The notes under the pieces: generated by a model
What the model saw: the letters and a program-made list of their open reading frames with translations, nothing else
What the model was told of the DNA's origin: nothing
The model's database searches: none
DNA from: Humulus lupulus
Lineage: Eukaryota; Streptophyta; Magnoliopsida; Rosales; Cannabaceae
Assembly: GCF_963169125.1 (NCBI RefSeq)
Contig: NC_084799.1
Location: 106,159,143-106,223,142 of the forward strand
DNA: 64,000 nt
Reading direction: 5' to 3'
Shown: piece after piece, positions 1 to 11,300 of the stretch
How the letters are laid out: each line of letters begins with the position of its first letter
Position numbering within the stretch: position 1 is the stretch's first letter
Position numbers and translations under genes: made by a program

Positions 1-785
1 TGTGTGTGTTTGTTTAAGATATTTGTACTCTGTTATTTATATATTTATTTCGTTCAAAAGATGTTGTATACTGTACATACGACCGTTGGCCAATTTCACA
101 GGTCAACATTAAGCAAATAAAAAATTGAAAGCATCGCATCAGCATCGCAATGATTAGATAAATAAATATCTAATCGTTTTTCTAATATGGTGGAGTTGAC
201 CAATCAACATTGAATAACTAATTTATTGACTAATGAAATATCTTTGAATTAATTGACAATTAATTTTCTTCAGTTTATCTTTTGAGGATCTTGTCAAACC
301 ACGTAAGCACTACTCTTTCGCAAATATTTGCTCATGGTTGTTGTGCATCAAGCACTTTCCTTATGTTTATTCCACTTTTAACAACTGTAGGGCCTGCTTT
401 AACACAGGTCTTGCTCGAGCATACCTCCATACGAATGCCCACAAGCACTTATACTAGGATTCAAGTGTTCGATCTAACTAACATTATACTCGACTCGAGC
501 AGGCAATGGATTCTACCTAGTTTGAACATAGGTTCATTATCTCTTGCTTGTAGTCCTAATCGAATAAATTAGTGGTCATTTTATGCATACAAAAATCATG
601 CACAACACTTGTGCCGCAGTCATTGCTTGTACTTTGTGCAGCAAGGATTTTGTTAATATCATTCTCGTTGACTCGTTCCTTGTAACTATGAACTATGTTT
701 ACAAATGTGCTCTGAGCATTCTGTCATTTGTGCCTTGCCTGCATAACAAGCAATTATGGGTACACAAACTAAATAAGCAAGCACT
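1..785. other. Unassigned left flank, no gene recognised
   Basis: AT-rich sequence left of the outermost solo LTR. Short open frames at 282-572 and 583-789 match no family I recognise; the first opens on TTG rather than ATG. The stretch should be continuous with the sequence right of 55152, because the LTR at 1147-55146 interrupts them. It may therefore be the downstream part of the minus-strand Gypsy-type element seen at 55500-62022. I see no LTR end or coding domain here. Confidence 0.4.
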
Positions 786-1090
786 TTAAGAAGTGATCTT
801 AATCTAATACTCTAAATGGGCCACCACTATAAGTAGCAATCTCAATTTCAAACTCATATATGAGCGATCACTTTAAGTAGTCTTAATTTTAAACTCATAA
901 ATGAACGATCACTGTAAATAGCAATCTTAATCTCGAACTCATATATGAGCAATCCTGTTAAAAAGCAGTCTCAATCTCAAACTCATATATGTGTGACCCC
1001 TTTAAAAAGTAATTTAAATCTTAAAATCATATATATGAGCGACCACTTTAAGAAGCAGTCTTAATCTCAAACTCATATAAGAGCGACCCT
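786..1090. repeat. Tandem repeat, about 44-bp unit, 6-7 diverged copies
   Basis: Successive units share a core with AAACTCATATATGAGCGA followed by a C/T-rich stretch and TTTAAGAAGCAGTCTTAAT. Copies begin near 828, 872, 913, 957, 1001 and 1047, and unit length drifts from 41 to 46 bp. Copies differ from each other by several substitutions, so the array is not young. It ends just before the outer LTR insertion site. Confidence 0.7.
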
Positions 1091-1693
1091 TTTAAAAAGT
1101 GTTGCTATAAATATTTCATTTAGCAAACATGGTCTTTGGTCATATGTGTAGGAAAAATATATAGAGGATCATGCTTATTATCATGTGATTTTTAATTTAA
1201 TCAAAGATAAACAAAAATCTTAGAAAATGCATCTATTAAAATTAAAACTATACACAGAGAAAAAGTAAATTACTTCCTTATGGGCAGCAGAATTAATGAG
1301 ACCACCCTTTCAATTTTCTATCATTTTGTCATTTTCTGATTGCTAAGAATTGCCAAGAACTGAAACACTTCTCAAAACACAACCACAATCTTCCTTGTCA
1401 ATCTGTGATCAAGCCTAACAAGTGTGAGCAATTTTCTCAACATATGAGACAGAGATCTAGAGGAAAATAAGAGAGAGTGACTAAAAAAGTGTAATCTCTA
1501 GGATTTCTTTAACTAGACACTTACCCAAAACTGTCTTTTAAAACCCTAGCTATAAACACAACCTAAGGCTTATTTTCTTAATTAAACTAATTGTAAAATT
1601 AAATGTAAATAAATCCCATCATGGTCAGCCACACTATGTGGGCTAGGCTCATGATGCGTGTCTTAAATTTAAGGCCCAATGGACTCAAATTTA

Positions 1694-3728
1694 TGTCGGT
1701 ATTAAATATGACAATCAGACTACGCTGCGGAATGGGATCTTTTTAAAAATTATTAATACCAATCAGAATCATAAATATACAAATATATTAAATCACATAC
1801 AAATAGATAAAGTATTACATCTTGGAGCCTATCAAGTGTCCTTGAATCTTTTTGTATAAATCAACGATCTTCCTATCCTTATTCTGAAAGCTCATACCTT
1901 GATCTTCCAGATCAATCCTCAAACACACAAGGATGTGTGTGAGCACATAAGATTCAAAGATTGATTTAGAACTCTCTAGATGTACTCAACACATGAGATC
2001 TAGAGAGGTTTGAGAAGAGAGAGGCTATAGAAATTTCTAAAATTTCATGTTTAGGAAATTCTATCGTTTTCTTGAGATAGAGACAGAGAGTCTGACAGTC
2101 AAAACAATTTCATAAAACTTAAATCGAAAGTATCGCTTCTTTCAGGTTTATAAAGATAGTTAACTAATTTAATTAATATTTATTTTATTTAAAATAAAAC
2201 TGATCAATTACTTCTATTTTAATTATTTAATTTTAATCATATTTAAAAAAAATTAAATATAATTAAATAAACAATTAAATTTGAAATTCAAAATTCAAAT
2301 CTGAGAGATATTTTCTATCATTGGGTGGCGCCACACTCACTGTACAATGAGTGTGTGTCGTGAACCACATTAGGGATTTTCTTAATTTTCTCATTTATTT
2401 ATTTAATTAATATTTAAGATAATATATTTATCCCAAAATAAATATCAGTTAATTCAAAATTAACCTTTCTTAAAATATTAGTTTTAAATAAATAAATAAA
2501 TATCTTATAATAAGATAATTATTAATCTCTCTATATATTAATCAAAACATGATTAATATTTATTTTAATATATAGTTTTTCAAAATAAAAACTATATAGT
2601 TAAATAATTAATTAATTCACAATTAATCAATTGCCCATAATTATTTCTTTGCCCTAGAAAATTAATTCATTTGCAATTAAGTTATTCTCTCTACAAATCT
2701 TCCTTATGACATGTTTACCCTTGATAGTGTAGGACAGAGGTGACCTGGGAACCATGGACCTATAATACGAAGCTTTGATAAACCACATTATTAATCAAAC
2801 TATTTAATCTAATAATCTTATTTATTAATTTCGTGATTACTCCACTATAAATATGGAATTGTACTCTAAGTATTTATAGAATTATATTTACAATTTTCTT
2901 TGTAGTCCATCGATGTAATCAATAAATGCAGTTCTATCCTCCAATTATTTGTTCGTTAATTAGAGCTGGTAAAAAATTATCGTTTTACCCTTCTAATTAC
3001 CTCTTGTTCCTTAAGTACCATTAACTCATTGCGTATCAAATAATTAATCTATAATTAAATTATAGATTTGAGTTCAATAACTATTTAATTCCATAATTAA
3101 CCCTTACGGCAACCAATATTTGTTCCGTTAGGAAAGTATGGATTCCATTATTGTAAATCATGTTCTCAGTCATTCATGATATTGAATCTCCAAAGCAAAA
3201 TTTATTAGTCTCATTATACTAAAAAAACCTTAAAGAGTGAATCAAAAGACTCAATAAGCACAAACAGGAGTTCATGACTACTCATGATTTAGACTGATCT
3301 ACAAGTGATCATCTATTATGATAAGAATTAAATCTTTATGGAAAACGGTAAGTTTATAAAGATAGTTAATCCATATCGGTCATGTCATATATAATCTCTA
3401 TTATATGCAGTACCTTTATTGAGATGTCTATCCACATCAGTAATCTGAATCTAGACTAATTGCATCTCGTATGCTTAGTAAACCATACTAGTAACCATTC
3501 ATTAAAGATTCTTCACTTCAATATGCTACTGACTATTTTATTCATTGTATATTATCTTAATTATCTCGTACTAATACAAGATCATATCATCATAAATGAA
3601 TATGGAATTTTATTTATATTCATATAAATTATTCAAATAATAATTATAACATTCAAATATAATAAAATTGTACTTCTATTTAAGTCAATAAAATGTCTTT
3701 ACATGCTTTTAGGGCATAAATCCTAACA
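1694..3728 (-). mobile_element. Solo Copia LTR, 2035 bp
   Basis: On the minus strand it starts at 3728 with TGTTAGGATTTATGCCCTAA and ends at 1694 with AATACCGACA. Flanks are ATTTA (1689-1693) and ATTCA (3729-3733), a 5-bp TSD with one C/T difference. The start matches the Copia-2 LTR family (TGTTAGGA...AAAAGCATGTAAAGACA). The stretch holds no coding sequence. It sits inside the older Copia LTR 1147-55146. Confidence 0.8.
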
Positions 3729-4530
3729 ATTCAAGACTCGTTTATTTATCTATTTTATAATTAAATAAATAAATTCTTATTCAGATTAACTATTTATAAT
3801 TTAAATCCGAATTTTTATTATTTATTAATACTAACACCAATTTTGTCATTATTAATAAATATGTCTAATATTTTACAACAACTCTCTTATTTTCTCTAAT
3901 TCATAATTCATATATATATATTACAAAATTGACCTAGTCAATTCGATATTCTAAATTGATAACTAAATCAATCATTTGAGACATTTCGACTTGATGTAAT
4001 CAAAGAAAATGTGGGGACCATGGATCCATGAATACAAGCTACAATAAGTTCTCGTGAGTTTATTATAGAATAAATTATTTCACAACTTATTAATTCATCG
4101 TAACTCCACTATAGACTCGGAATTGGACTCTTAAATTTATATAACGTATTTTCACTAATGTAAATACGCTATCAATTGTTATAATCATCACCGTTACTCA
4201 ATCCTCTATCAATGACCTACTAATGAGTCGAGTGAATTTTACCATTTTACCCCTCATTGGTATTTTATTCTTAACGCCCACTAAGATCCTTGTAAATGAT
4301 AATTCCATAAACTTAATTACAGAAATGAGAATTCAATCATTTAAACATTTGAACTAAGCTATTAAGGAAAACATCTTTTCACTTCTATTACGGAAGGTAT
4401 AGACTTCATATCTATGATATATATATATATACTCTCATTCAATTACATCATTGAATCTCCAAATAGTCTATGTCGTAGTGTAAGCTTTTAACGAACAAGT
4501 CAAAAGATACAGATAATATAATTAATAGAA

Positions 4531-4692
4531 GGAAAAATACTAGTTTGGCCTTTGTGTTTTGCTCGAATACTCGATTGACCCCTATGTTTTGTTAAATGAC
4601 AATTTGGGCCATGTATTTTATAAAACGGGTCAAAATAGTACCCTAAGCCAAGTTTTGGTCAAATAATTTTTCAATATGACCAAAGTGCCCTC
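4531..4692 (+). repeat. Left TIR of the MULE
   Basis: Inverted match to 54505-54666. Shared blocks include CGAATACTCGATTGACCCC, TATGTTTTGTTAAATGACAA, GGTCAAAATAGTACCCTA and AATATGACCAAA. Similarity fades after about 4692. Confidence 0.85.
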
Positions 4693-5096
4693 ATATTTTA
4701 AATTAATCTCAATTTAAAAAAATACACTGCCATGTGTCATATTTTCATTAGTCCAACATGTAAATTTAAAAAAATATATTAATTTTAAATCTATAAAAAT
4801 ATATATTTAAAAAAATAAAAACACAAATAGAAATAAATAATTATTTTCTCTCTCCTCTCTCTTCCTCTATCGTCTCTTGTGTTCTTCATATTCTAAAAAA
4901 ATTAGAACAATCAATTACAGAAATTAACATCCAAAACTTCATAACTCAAATTAACATATTTAAGTGATCAAATAATTTATGGGTTGAAATCCTAGAATCT
5001 TTAATCACAACCAAATTAATTTGATAGAATTATGGTTTTTGTTTTACCACATCCAACATGAACAAGAGCAAGAAGAACATATACCTAGATTTAAAG
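4693..5096. other. MULE left arm, non-coding
   Basis: AT-rich sequence with a CT-rich run near 4850-4875. No domain is recognised. The frame at 5021-5203 runs into the 89-bp duplication and is not supported as a gene. The last five bases, TAAAG (5092-5096), recur immediately after the right end of the Athila-like element (53677-53681). Confidence 0.5.
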
Positions 5097-5185
5097 TGAA
5101 TGCGATTGGCCAATTTCAAGAAGATAAAATGAAATCGATTGGTCAAGCTCAAAGTATTACAAAGTTGTTGACATTGATTAGTGTT
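5097..5185 (+). repeat. 89-bp direct repeat, copy A
   Basis: Identical, base for base by eye, to 6069-6157. It begins TGAATGCGATTGGCCAATTT and ends GACATTGATTAGTGTT. The two copies flank the segment 5186-6068. Confidence 0.9.
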
Positions 5186-6068
5186 ATCCAGATTTCCGGA
5201 TAGCGTTTAGATTGATGACCTCGGGGAAGCAGAATTATCGATGTCTTTCACGGTAGGTGACCAGAGCTCGCGGATGGACAGAGAGGCTTCGCCTCTCCTG
5301 TTTGATATCCGAATTACTCTTCCAAGCAAGCACAACACGGAAACTCGTCGACTCTCCCGGACTCCCGAAGGATACCCCTCGGGGAGGCCCCTTCCAGGAG
5401 AGGCTCTTCGAGTGGTCTCCGCGGAAACAGTTCCGTGCCTCGCACAGAACAAAACCGAACGGTCGAGTCCGGGAGAAGGCATATTTGGAATGATATCCGT
5501 CTGACACAGGATCCCGCCTGACACGCCCGTCAGGTCAAAGCCGCACACACCCCAGCACGCCTAAGGGTACCTTTTCGCCTACTGTTCCGCTGACAACTTG
5601 GAAAAGACGGCTGACTTTGTGTGTTCCCCATACTTTCACGTAAATATACCCACATAGAGTCTTGTAGCCATGCGACTACAGTAATTGTATCCCCTATTTA
5701 TGGCTGGTGTAATTAAGACTCATGTACGTAGAGAAAAACCCTAATCTGAAACCCTAGCTATAAAGACCCCTTCATTTTACAAGAAGAGGGACGACCAACA
5801 GATCACATAGCAAAAACTCTACCAAAATCTCTCTAGCTTCATCTTCTTCAAGAGAACCCGAGAGAAACATTGTGAGTGTGTGAAGTTCTTGTGCACCAGC
5901 CATCTTACTGTAACCTTTTCCAAGTATAATAACATCGACTCGTGGACTAGGGCTTGTTAACGCCTGAACCACGTAAAAACACTGTTTGTTTAGTTACATT
6001 TCAGTATTTCTACAGTTCTTATCTTTTTATTATTCTGTTAGTTATTCGTTTCCGAAAAACTCGGTAAA
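5186..6068 (+). mobile_element. LTR-like insert, probably from a Gypsy (Tat-type) solo LTR
   Basis: An 883-bp GC-richer segment with LTR features. The last bases of copy A plus its first bases read TGTTATCCAGATTTCCGG. A TATA box is at 5759-5766, followed by a transcript-like leader with CTCTCTAGC and the block CGTGGACTAGGGC...AACCACGTAAA (5939-5978), which I associate with plant Tat-type LTRs from memory. The right end reads CTCGGTAAA. It has no ordinary 5-bp TSD and is flanked by the 89-bp repeat instead. Overlapping open frames at 5207-5548 on both strands are shadows of the GC-rich composition. Confidence 0.55.
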
Positions 6069-6157
6069 TGAATGCGATTGGCCAATTTCAAGAAGATAAA
6101 ATGAAATCGATTGGTCAAGCTCAAAGTATTACAAAGTTGTTGACATTGATTAGTGTT
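6069..6157 (+). repeat. 89-bp direct repeat, copy B
   Basis: Exact copy of 5097-5185. Its last 11 bases (6147-6157, TGATTAGTGTT) overlap the first bases of the 5' LTR of the Athila-like element, as judged by alignment with the 3' LTR start at 49494. Confidence 0.9.
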
Positions 6158-7707
6158 CAAAAATGTCAATTTGTTAGTTTTAAAGTGCAAAAGAAATTAA
6201 GTTTTAATTGATATTTTCATGAATTTATTGTAATATATTTTATAATTGAAAATATTAATTTTAATTTAATTTGTATTTAATTTTCAGGAAATAAATTGCA
6301 TATGGACATTAATAAAAAGAAAGAATAAAGAAATAGTTGAAATTGAAGAAAAGAATGAAAAGTTGGCATTTTTGTGGTCCAAGCTCGTTGGGCCTTCTTT
6401 CTCTCCCCTGCGGGTCTCAGCGCCACATGGCCCTCTGCCTGCTCGTCGTGCGTCACCCAAGCCACCAGCTGCTGCCTCCACCCGACTCGCCTACCCGTGT
6501 TCCCACCAGGTGACCCTCGCCTGCCCACCCGCATGACCTAGCGACCCGTGAGCAGCCCAGCCTAACCCAACCCACATGCCTACTTCTTTCCCTTGTTGAC
6601 AGCCGCACCACGTGGCCTTCCGTTATTGTTCGCGAGTTGGTCCATGCCACAACTGTGTTGACAGCCCATTTTTGTGCATTTTGGGCCTTTGACCTCCCAT
6701 TTTGAGATTTAAAGCTCATATTTTTTATTAATTTAGAAAAATGGGCATGATGACCATTTACTCAAATAGCTAGGTTAATATTAATAATAAGATTCAATTT
6801 TTCAAAATCATACGTTATTATTAATGTTTCAGATTTATTGTGTAAGCCTTATTTGTAGTTTAATTTCTTTTTAGTTATTTTCTTTTCTATAAATAGGAAC
6901 TCTTCTTTCACATTTGGTATGTAATTTTAAGAGTAAAGAAACTATAGCAAAATTTCTACTCACTTTCTTCTCATACATTCTTCTTAGAATTTTGTGAGAA
7001 TGATGAGCATAATGGCTTAATCTTCCTAGGAAGGTTAGGGATGATTCCATATGCTAGTGATGTTATTTTGCTACTTTGATTTACTATGTTCTTAATATAA
7101 TACATTTAAGTTATTTATGCTCTTTCAATCTTATTTTTATTTTGTTATCTTTATTTACTTTTGCTAATAATATTTAGGATTAGTTATGCTCTTTCTATGT
7201 GGTTCTAATTAGTAAAAGTAATATTTATACATAATTTTATGTATAATCTTCTATTACATATTGCCCTTGGGTATTTTGTCAATTTTCGATTTTTCATAAG
7301 ATTAACATTGTGCTCCTAAAGTAAAGAACTTTATAACTCAAATGGACTTTTGCTAAAAAAGAGTATGGAGTTTAATGTTAGATTTTCCATGTAAATGTTG
7401 GTAGGTGAACTATTTACTTGTGTAATTTTGTAAATCAAGTAACTAAACAAGCATATTGATGATTGTTGAAACATTTCTACTATTCAACTCTTGATTACAT
7501 CTTATTTTTATTTCACTTGTCTCATTTTACCATTTCATTAAAAAAAACAACAAAAAAATCTCAAATCTCCATTTCCATAACTTTGTACTAATCTTTTGTG
7601 TTTATTTTTCTACTAATATTTTTGTTCCTAGTTACTTCCTTGTGCAATCAACCACCCATCTTCACTACAACCACTGCTTAGTGAATGCACATTTTTTGTG
7701 TTAAATA
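6147..7707 (+). repeat. 5' LTR of the Athila-like element
   Basis: Aligns with 49494-53676 after removing the solo LTR 51003-53602. Both copies start TGATTARTG and end in TTAAAYA; the terminal CA became TA here. Length is 1561 bp. It has a TATA box at 6888-6895 and a GC-rich stretch at 6390-6660 whose minus-strand open frames are chance frames, not genes. No coding sequence. Confidence 0.85.
6888..6895 (+). promoter_or_regulatory. TATA box of the Athila-like LTR
   Basis: TATAAATA, conserved at 50263-50270 in the 3' LTR within CTATAAATAGG. Known Gypsy LTR transcription starts would place the start about 30 bp downstream. Confidence 0.6.
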
Positions 7708-7712
7708 AATTT

Positions 7713-7730
7713 TGGCGCCGTTGCCGGGGA
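7713..7730 (+). other. Primer-binding site (tRNA-Asp type)
   Basis: TGGCGCCGTTGCCGGGGA lies 5 bp after the 5' LTR. This is the primer-binding sequence known from Athila-type plant Gypsy elements, complementary to the 3' end of tRNA-Asp. Confidence 0.9.
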
Positions 7731-8979
7731 GGTAGTTTTTCAAGAGTTTTAGTAAAAATTTTACCATGATATTAGTAACTTTATTTGTATTTTTGTTGGT
7801 ATGAATATTATGTCAGTATAGTGTGATTTTAATTGTGTGTGTTGTATTCTTTTTACTTGTTAATTTTTAATTAATTTGAATATTGTTTTAAAAAAAATTG
7901 GTTATATATTTGAATTTTTTTTTCTTTCGGTAAAAAAAAAAAAGAGAAAAAAATTTAAATAAATAAATTATATATATATATATATATATAAGTAAGAAGA
8001 AACCAAGAAAAGGGTATATATATTTATTATTATCAAAAAAAATTTCTTTCGGGTTAAAAAAAATTATTAATTATATATTACATATATATAAGTAGAAAAA
8101 AAACAACAAAACAAATATATATATTATATTTTTTGTTTCCTTTTTCTTTTCGGTTACATAAAAAAAATTAGTTATTTAATTTAATTTTCTTTTCAGTTAA
8201 TCCTAATTTTATTTCTTTTTCTTGATTTCTTTTTTTCTTAGTTTAATAGATATTTGTAAATAAAAAAATTAAGCTTGTTATTTTATCTTCACTTCATTGA
8301 AATTTTTTTAAAAAAAATACATATTTCTTGATTAATATTGTTAAGTAGTTTGCTTCCTTTCTTTACTTTATTTTTATGTTGATAATTTGTTGTTTTAGGT
8401 TTCTTAGTTTAGACTTTTTTTTCTCTTTGCCTTAACTTTACTTAAAATTTAGTTTTTCCTTCAAGAAAAAAAAAGCATAAAATTTTTCATAAAATTTCAA
8501 TCATAAAATGCTTAGTATTGAGAATAATTGTGTAATATTACAAATGGAAAAAACTGATATTGTTCTGTCTAGAAAGATTGGTTGTTAAATAAGGTTTGTC
8601 ATATCGTTACCCTCGACACTTACCTGGGAACCTCGAAAAGTTCTGTCTAAGGCAAGTGTGAGTCTAAAGCAGTACCTTGGCAACATTCTCAATCGGCCTG
8701 GGAACATTTCGAGCATATACATTTGTACTATTACATTTTTGAACTTATTACTATAAGAAAATCAAGCTTGTTTTGTCAAAATAAGCAATTTTACTCTTCG
8801 TAAAGGTTATTTGGTCGAAAAGGTTTAACTTGTGATCCTCCATACTTACTCAGTAACATCAGGGGAGTTCTAGTAAGGCGTTGGAGATCACCCCAAAACC
8901 TCCAAATCTACATAGGAACAAGTTTTAAAAAAATAAAAATAAAACATAAAATAAATTTAATTCTCATTTCTGAGAGTGG
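7731..8979 (+). other. Leader between PBS and gag of the Athila-like element
   Basis: Very AT-rich, with (TA)n at 7969-7990 and homopolymer runs. I see no coding domain. The part 8585-8910 is less AT-rich and contains two related blocks with the phrase CCTGGGAAC. Confidence 0.6.
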
Positions 8980-9290
8980 ATGAATCATGACGAAACTTCT
9001 AGTGAAACTTCTTCCAATTCATCCACCACTCCTTCCACCATTCCTGCTTCTCCACGTACCTTAGTTGATAATAATCCATTCGCAATGGCTCACAATGATG
9101 AAATCTAACCAAAAACTCTCAATGACTACATTTATCCTACTCGCACTTCTACGCATTCATGCATTATATTCCCTCATAATATGCCTGAATTAGACTTTCA
9201 ACCTGGCATGATTCAACCCTTGCCCACATTTTATGGAATGGAAGACAAAAGCCCATACGTGCATATTAGAGAATTTAAGGAGGTAGTAGC
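8980..9290 (+). pseudogene. gag: gag, N-terminal fragment of the Athila-like element
   Basis: ATG at 8980. The frame starts MNHDETSSETSSNSS, meets a TAA stop at 9106, then continues with an Athila-type gag segment including LDFQPGMIQPLPTFYGMEDK and YVHIREFKEV. These residues match the start of the capsid-like retrotransposon gag domain that packages element RNA. The frame is cut at 9290 by the Copia-1 LTR. The matching downstream part at 39615 resumes far later in gag, so I estimate roughly 250 codons are lost. Confidence 0.75.
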
Positions 9291-10156
9291 TGTTATGATT
9301 GGTTAAATACAAATGATAAGTGTTAAAATACAAGCAAGGTATAAACACTTAGTAGAATACACATAATGAAGATGTGAATTTGAGTTTCAATTGTAGGCAT
9401 TTATAAAATGCAAATTTGGGTCCAAAGTGATACATGAGAGTATCTAAGGGTTCCCAAAAAGCTTGGTGGCATTTGGAGCATTTTTGGGACCTTTGGAAGT
9501 GTCCAAAGTCAGAGAGGGTGGTGATACGTCACCACCCAAAAGACAAGACATCTCCTATTGGCTAGGGTTTCTAGAAACCCTAGCAGGAAACGCGTCTCCT
9601 GCTATATTACGTGAAATATCATAAATGCTCTAAATGGCGTGTTTTTCAAGTCTAATTCCATTGGTTGGACATAATGACCGTGCCTATTGTATATAGGGTC
9701 AAAACAGTGATTTGTCAGACTTGATCACTCTCTCTAATCTCTCTCTCTAGCTCTAAGAATCTCTAGTTTTCTCCAAGAACTCTCGAAGAAAGTGCTTGAC
9801 TTAGAGATTTGAAGGCTTGTTCAATCTTAATCCTTATTTCGTCAATTGAAGGCCTCAAACATCAATGGTGGCTAGGAAATAGAGTATTAGGACAACATTC
9901 TACAACGTGTAAAAGCCTTGGTTTGTGTTTGGTTTGCTTAAGGGTTTGCTCAAAGGATTTGTTCAAAGTGGTGATCTTGCCTAGGGTTTGAAGCTTCATC
10001 AAAGTTGAAGAGCACCATTGTTCTACTTGGGTTTTCATTTTCTATCTCAATCTTTTTAAGTCTCTGTCAATCCAAATTTTGTGTAGATTCTATTTCTTGT
10101 GGTGGTGTTATCTCACTCTCCCCCAACATTCTAATACTCTATAATCTGAGATAACA
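9291..10156 (+). repeat. 5' LTR of Copia-1
   Basis: 866 bp, starting TGTTATG and ending ATAACA, giving the inverted termini TGTTA/TAACA. I see no standard tRNA-Met PBS right after it: the next bases are TATC and then the gag ATG at 10161, so the PBS is altered or of another type. The frame at 9809-9991 lies inside the LTR and is not a gene. Confidence 0.8.
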
Positions 10157-10160
10157 TATC

Positions 10161-11290
10161 ATGGAAGAATCTAACACTCTTTTGGCATTGAAGTTCATTA
10201 CTCAAGACTTTGTTAGACTGGATAGGTTTGATGGGACTAACTTTGTTCTTTGGCAAGACAAGATTAGATTCTTGCTCACCACTTTGAAGGTTTTCTATGT
10301 CTTGGACAAAGACCTAAAATCCTTGAAGCCCAAGGAAGATGATACTCAAGAAGCATTAAGGGTCACATCCTCAATGCCCTCTTGGACAGGCTATATGATC
10401 TTTACACCAACACCAAGACCGCCACAAAAATTTGGGAGGCCTTGGGAAAGAAGTACAAAGTAGAAGATGAAGGTACTAAGAAATTCCTTATTACTCAATA
10501 TATGGAATTTAAATTTTATGATGATAAACCCCTCTCCATCAAATTCATGAGCTGCAAATTATTGTGAATAAATTGTCTATTCTTAAAATTGTATTGCTGG
10601 AATAATTTCTTATGGGTGCCATTATATCCAAGTTACCTCCTTGATGGAGAGGCTATAGGAAAAATATGCTCCATAGAAATGAAGAGATTTCTTTGGAGGA
10701 AATTCTCAAACACTTGAGAATTGACGAGGAATCTCGTTCTAGAGATATGAATGAAGAGAAATCCAATGGAGAGACTTCTAAGGCCAATGTTGTGGAAAAT
10801 CCTCCTAACAAGGGAAAAGGAAATGGCAAAAACAAGGGCAAGGGTCAAAACCCTTATCACCCAAGAAGAATGAGGGACAATTCAAAGGTTCCAAGGGACC
10901 TTGCTTGTGTTTGGAAAAAATGGCCACTTTGCTAGAGATTGTAGGCCCAAGAAGAACCAAAACAATGAGGCAAAAGTCAATTCCACCCAAGATAAGCTAG
11001 TGGCAACACTAATTGAAGTTAATGCCATTCATGGAAAAATGAGTGGGTGGTGGTATGATACTTGTGACACCATTCATGTTACCTATGAACAAAATTCTTT
11101 TCAAGACCTTTGAATCTTTGAAGGCAGGGCATGAGATACAAATGGCAATGAAAAAAAGGTCCAAGGTTAAAGGCACGAGAACCATTGATTTTTTCTTCAC
11201 ATTCAGCAAGAAGGTTCTACTCACAAATGTTTTGTATGTACTGGAAATGAGTAGAAACCTTGTGAGTGGCAATTTACTTGGCAAACCGTG
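10161..11290 (+). pseudogene. gag: gag and protease region of Copia-1
   Basis: ATG at 10161 begins MEESNTLLALKF; a UBN2-type gag domain follows with FVRLDRFDGTNFVLWQDKI. The frame shifts near 10380 and 10565 and again around 10910. A CCHC zinc knuckle is recognisable as FGKNGHFARDC (10907-10939), with the second cysteine lost to phenylalanine. A protease-type segment follows (GWWYDTCDTIHVTY), where the usual DSG-type active site reads DTC. The last part, VLLTNVLYVLEMSRNLVSG, is the usual Copia segment before the GAG-pre-integrase domain. The gene is dead because of several frameshifts. Confidence 0.75.
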
Positions 11291-11300
11291 AATCAAGGTT

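Noticed and set aside
282..789. Two short plus-strand frames in the left flank
   Set aside because: The first opens on TTG; no recognisable domain or neighbouring gene structure.
5207..5548. Four overlapping frames (both strands) at the GC-rich start of the LTR-like insert
   Set aside because: Overlapping on both strands, no domain, inside non-coding LTR-like sequence.
6277..6719. Minus-strand frames of 65-88 codons
   Set aside because: They lie inside the Athila-like LTR; the 3' LTR equivalent does not keep them open in the same way.
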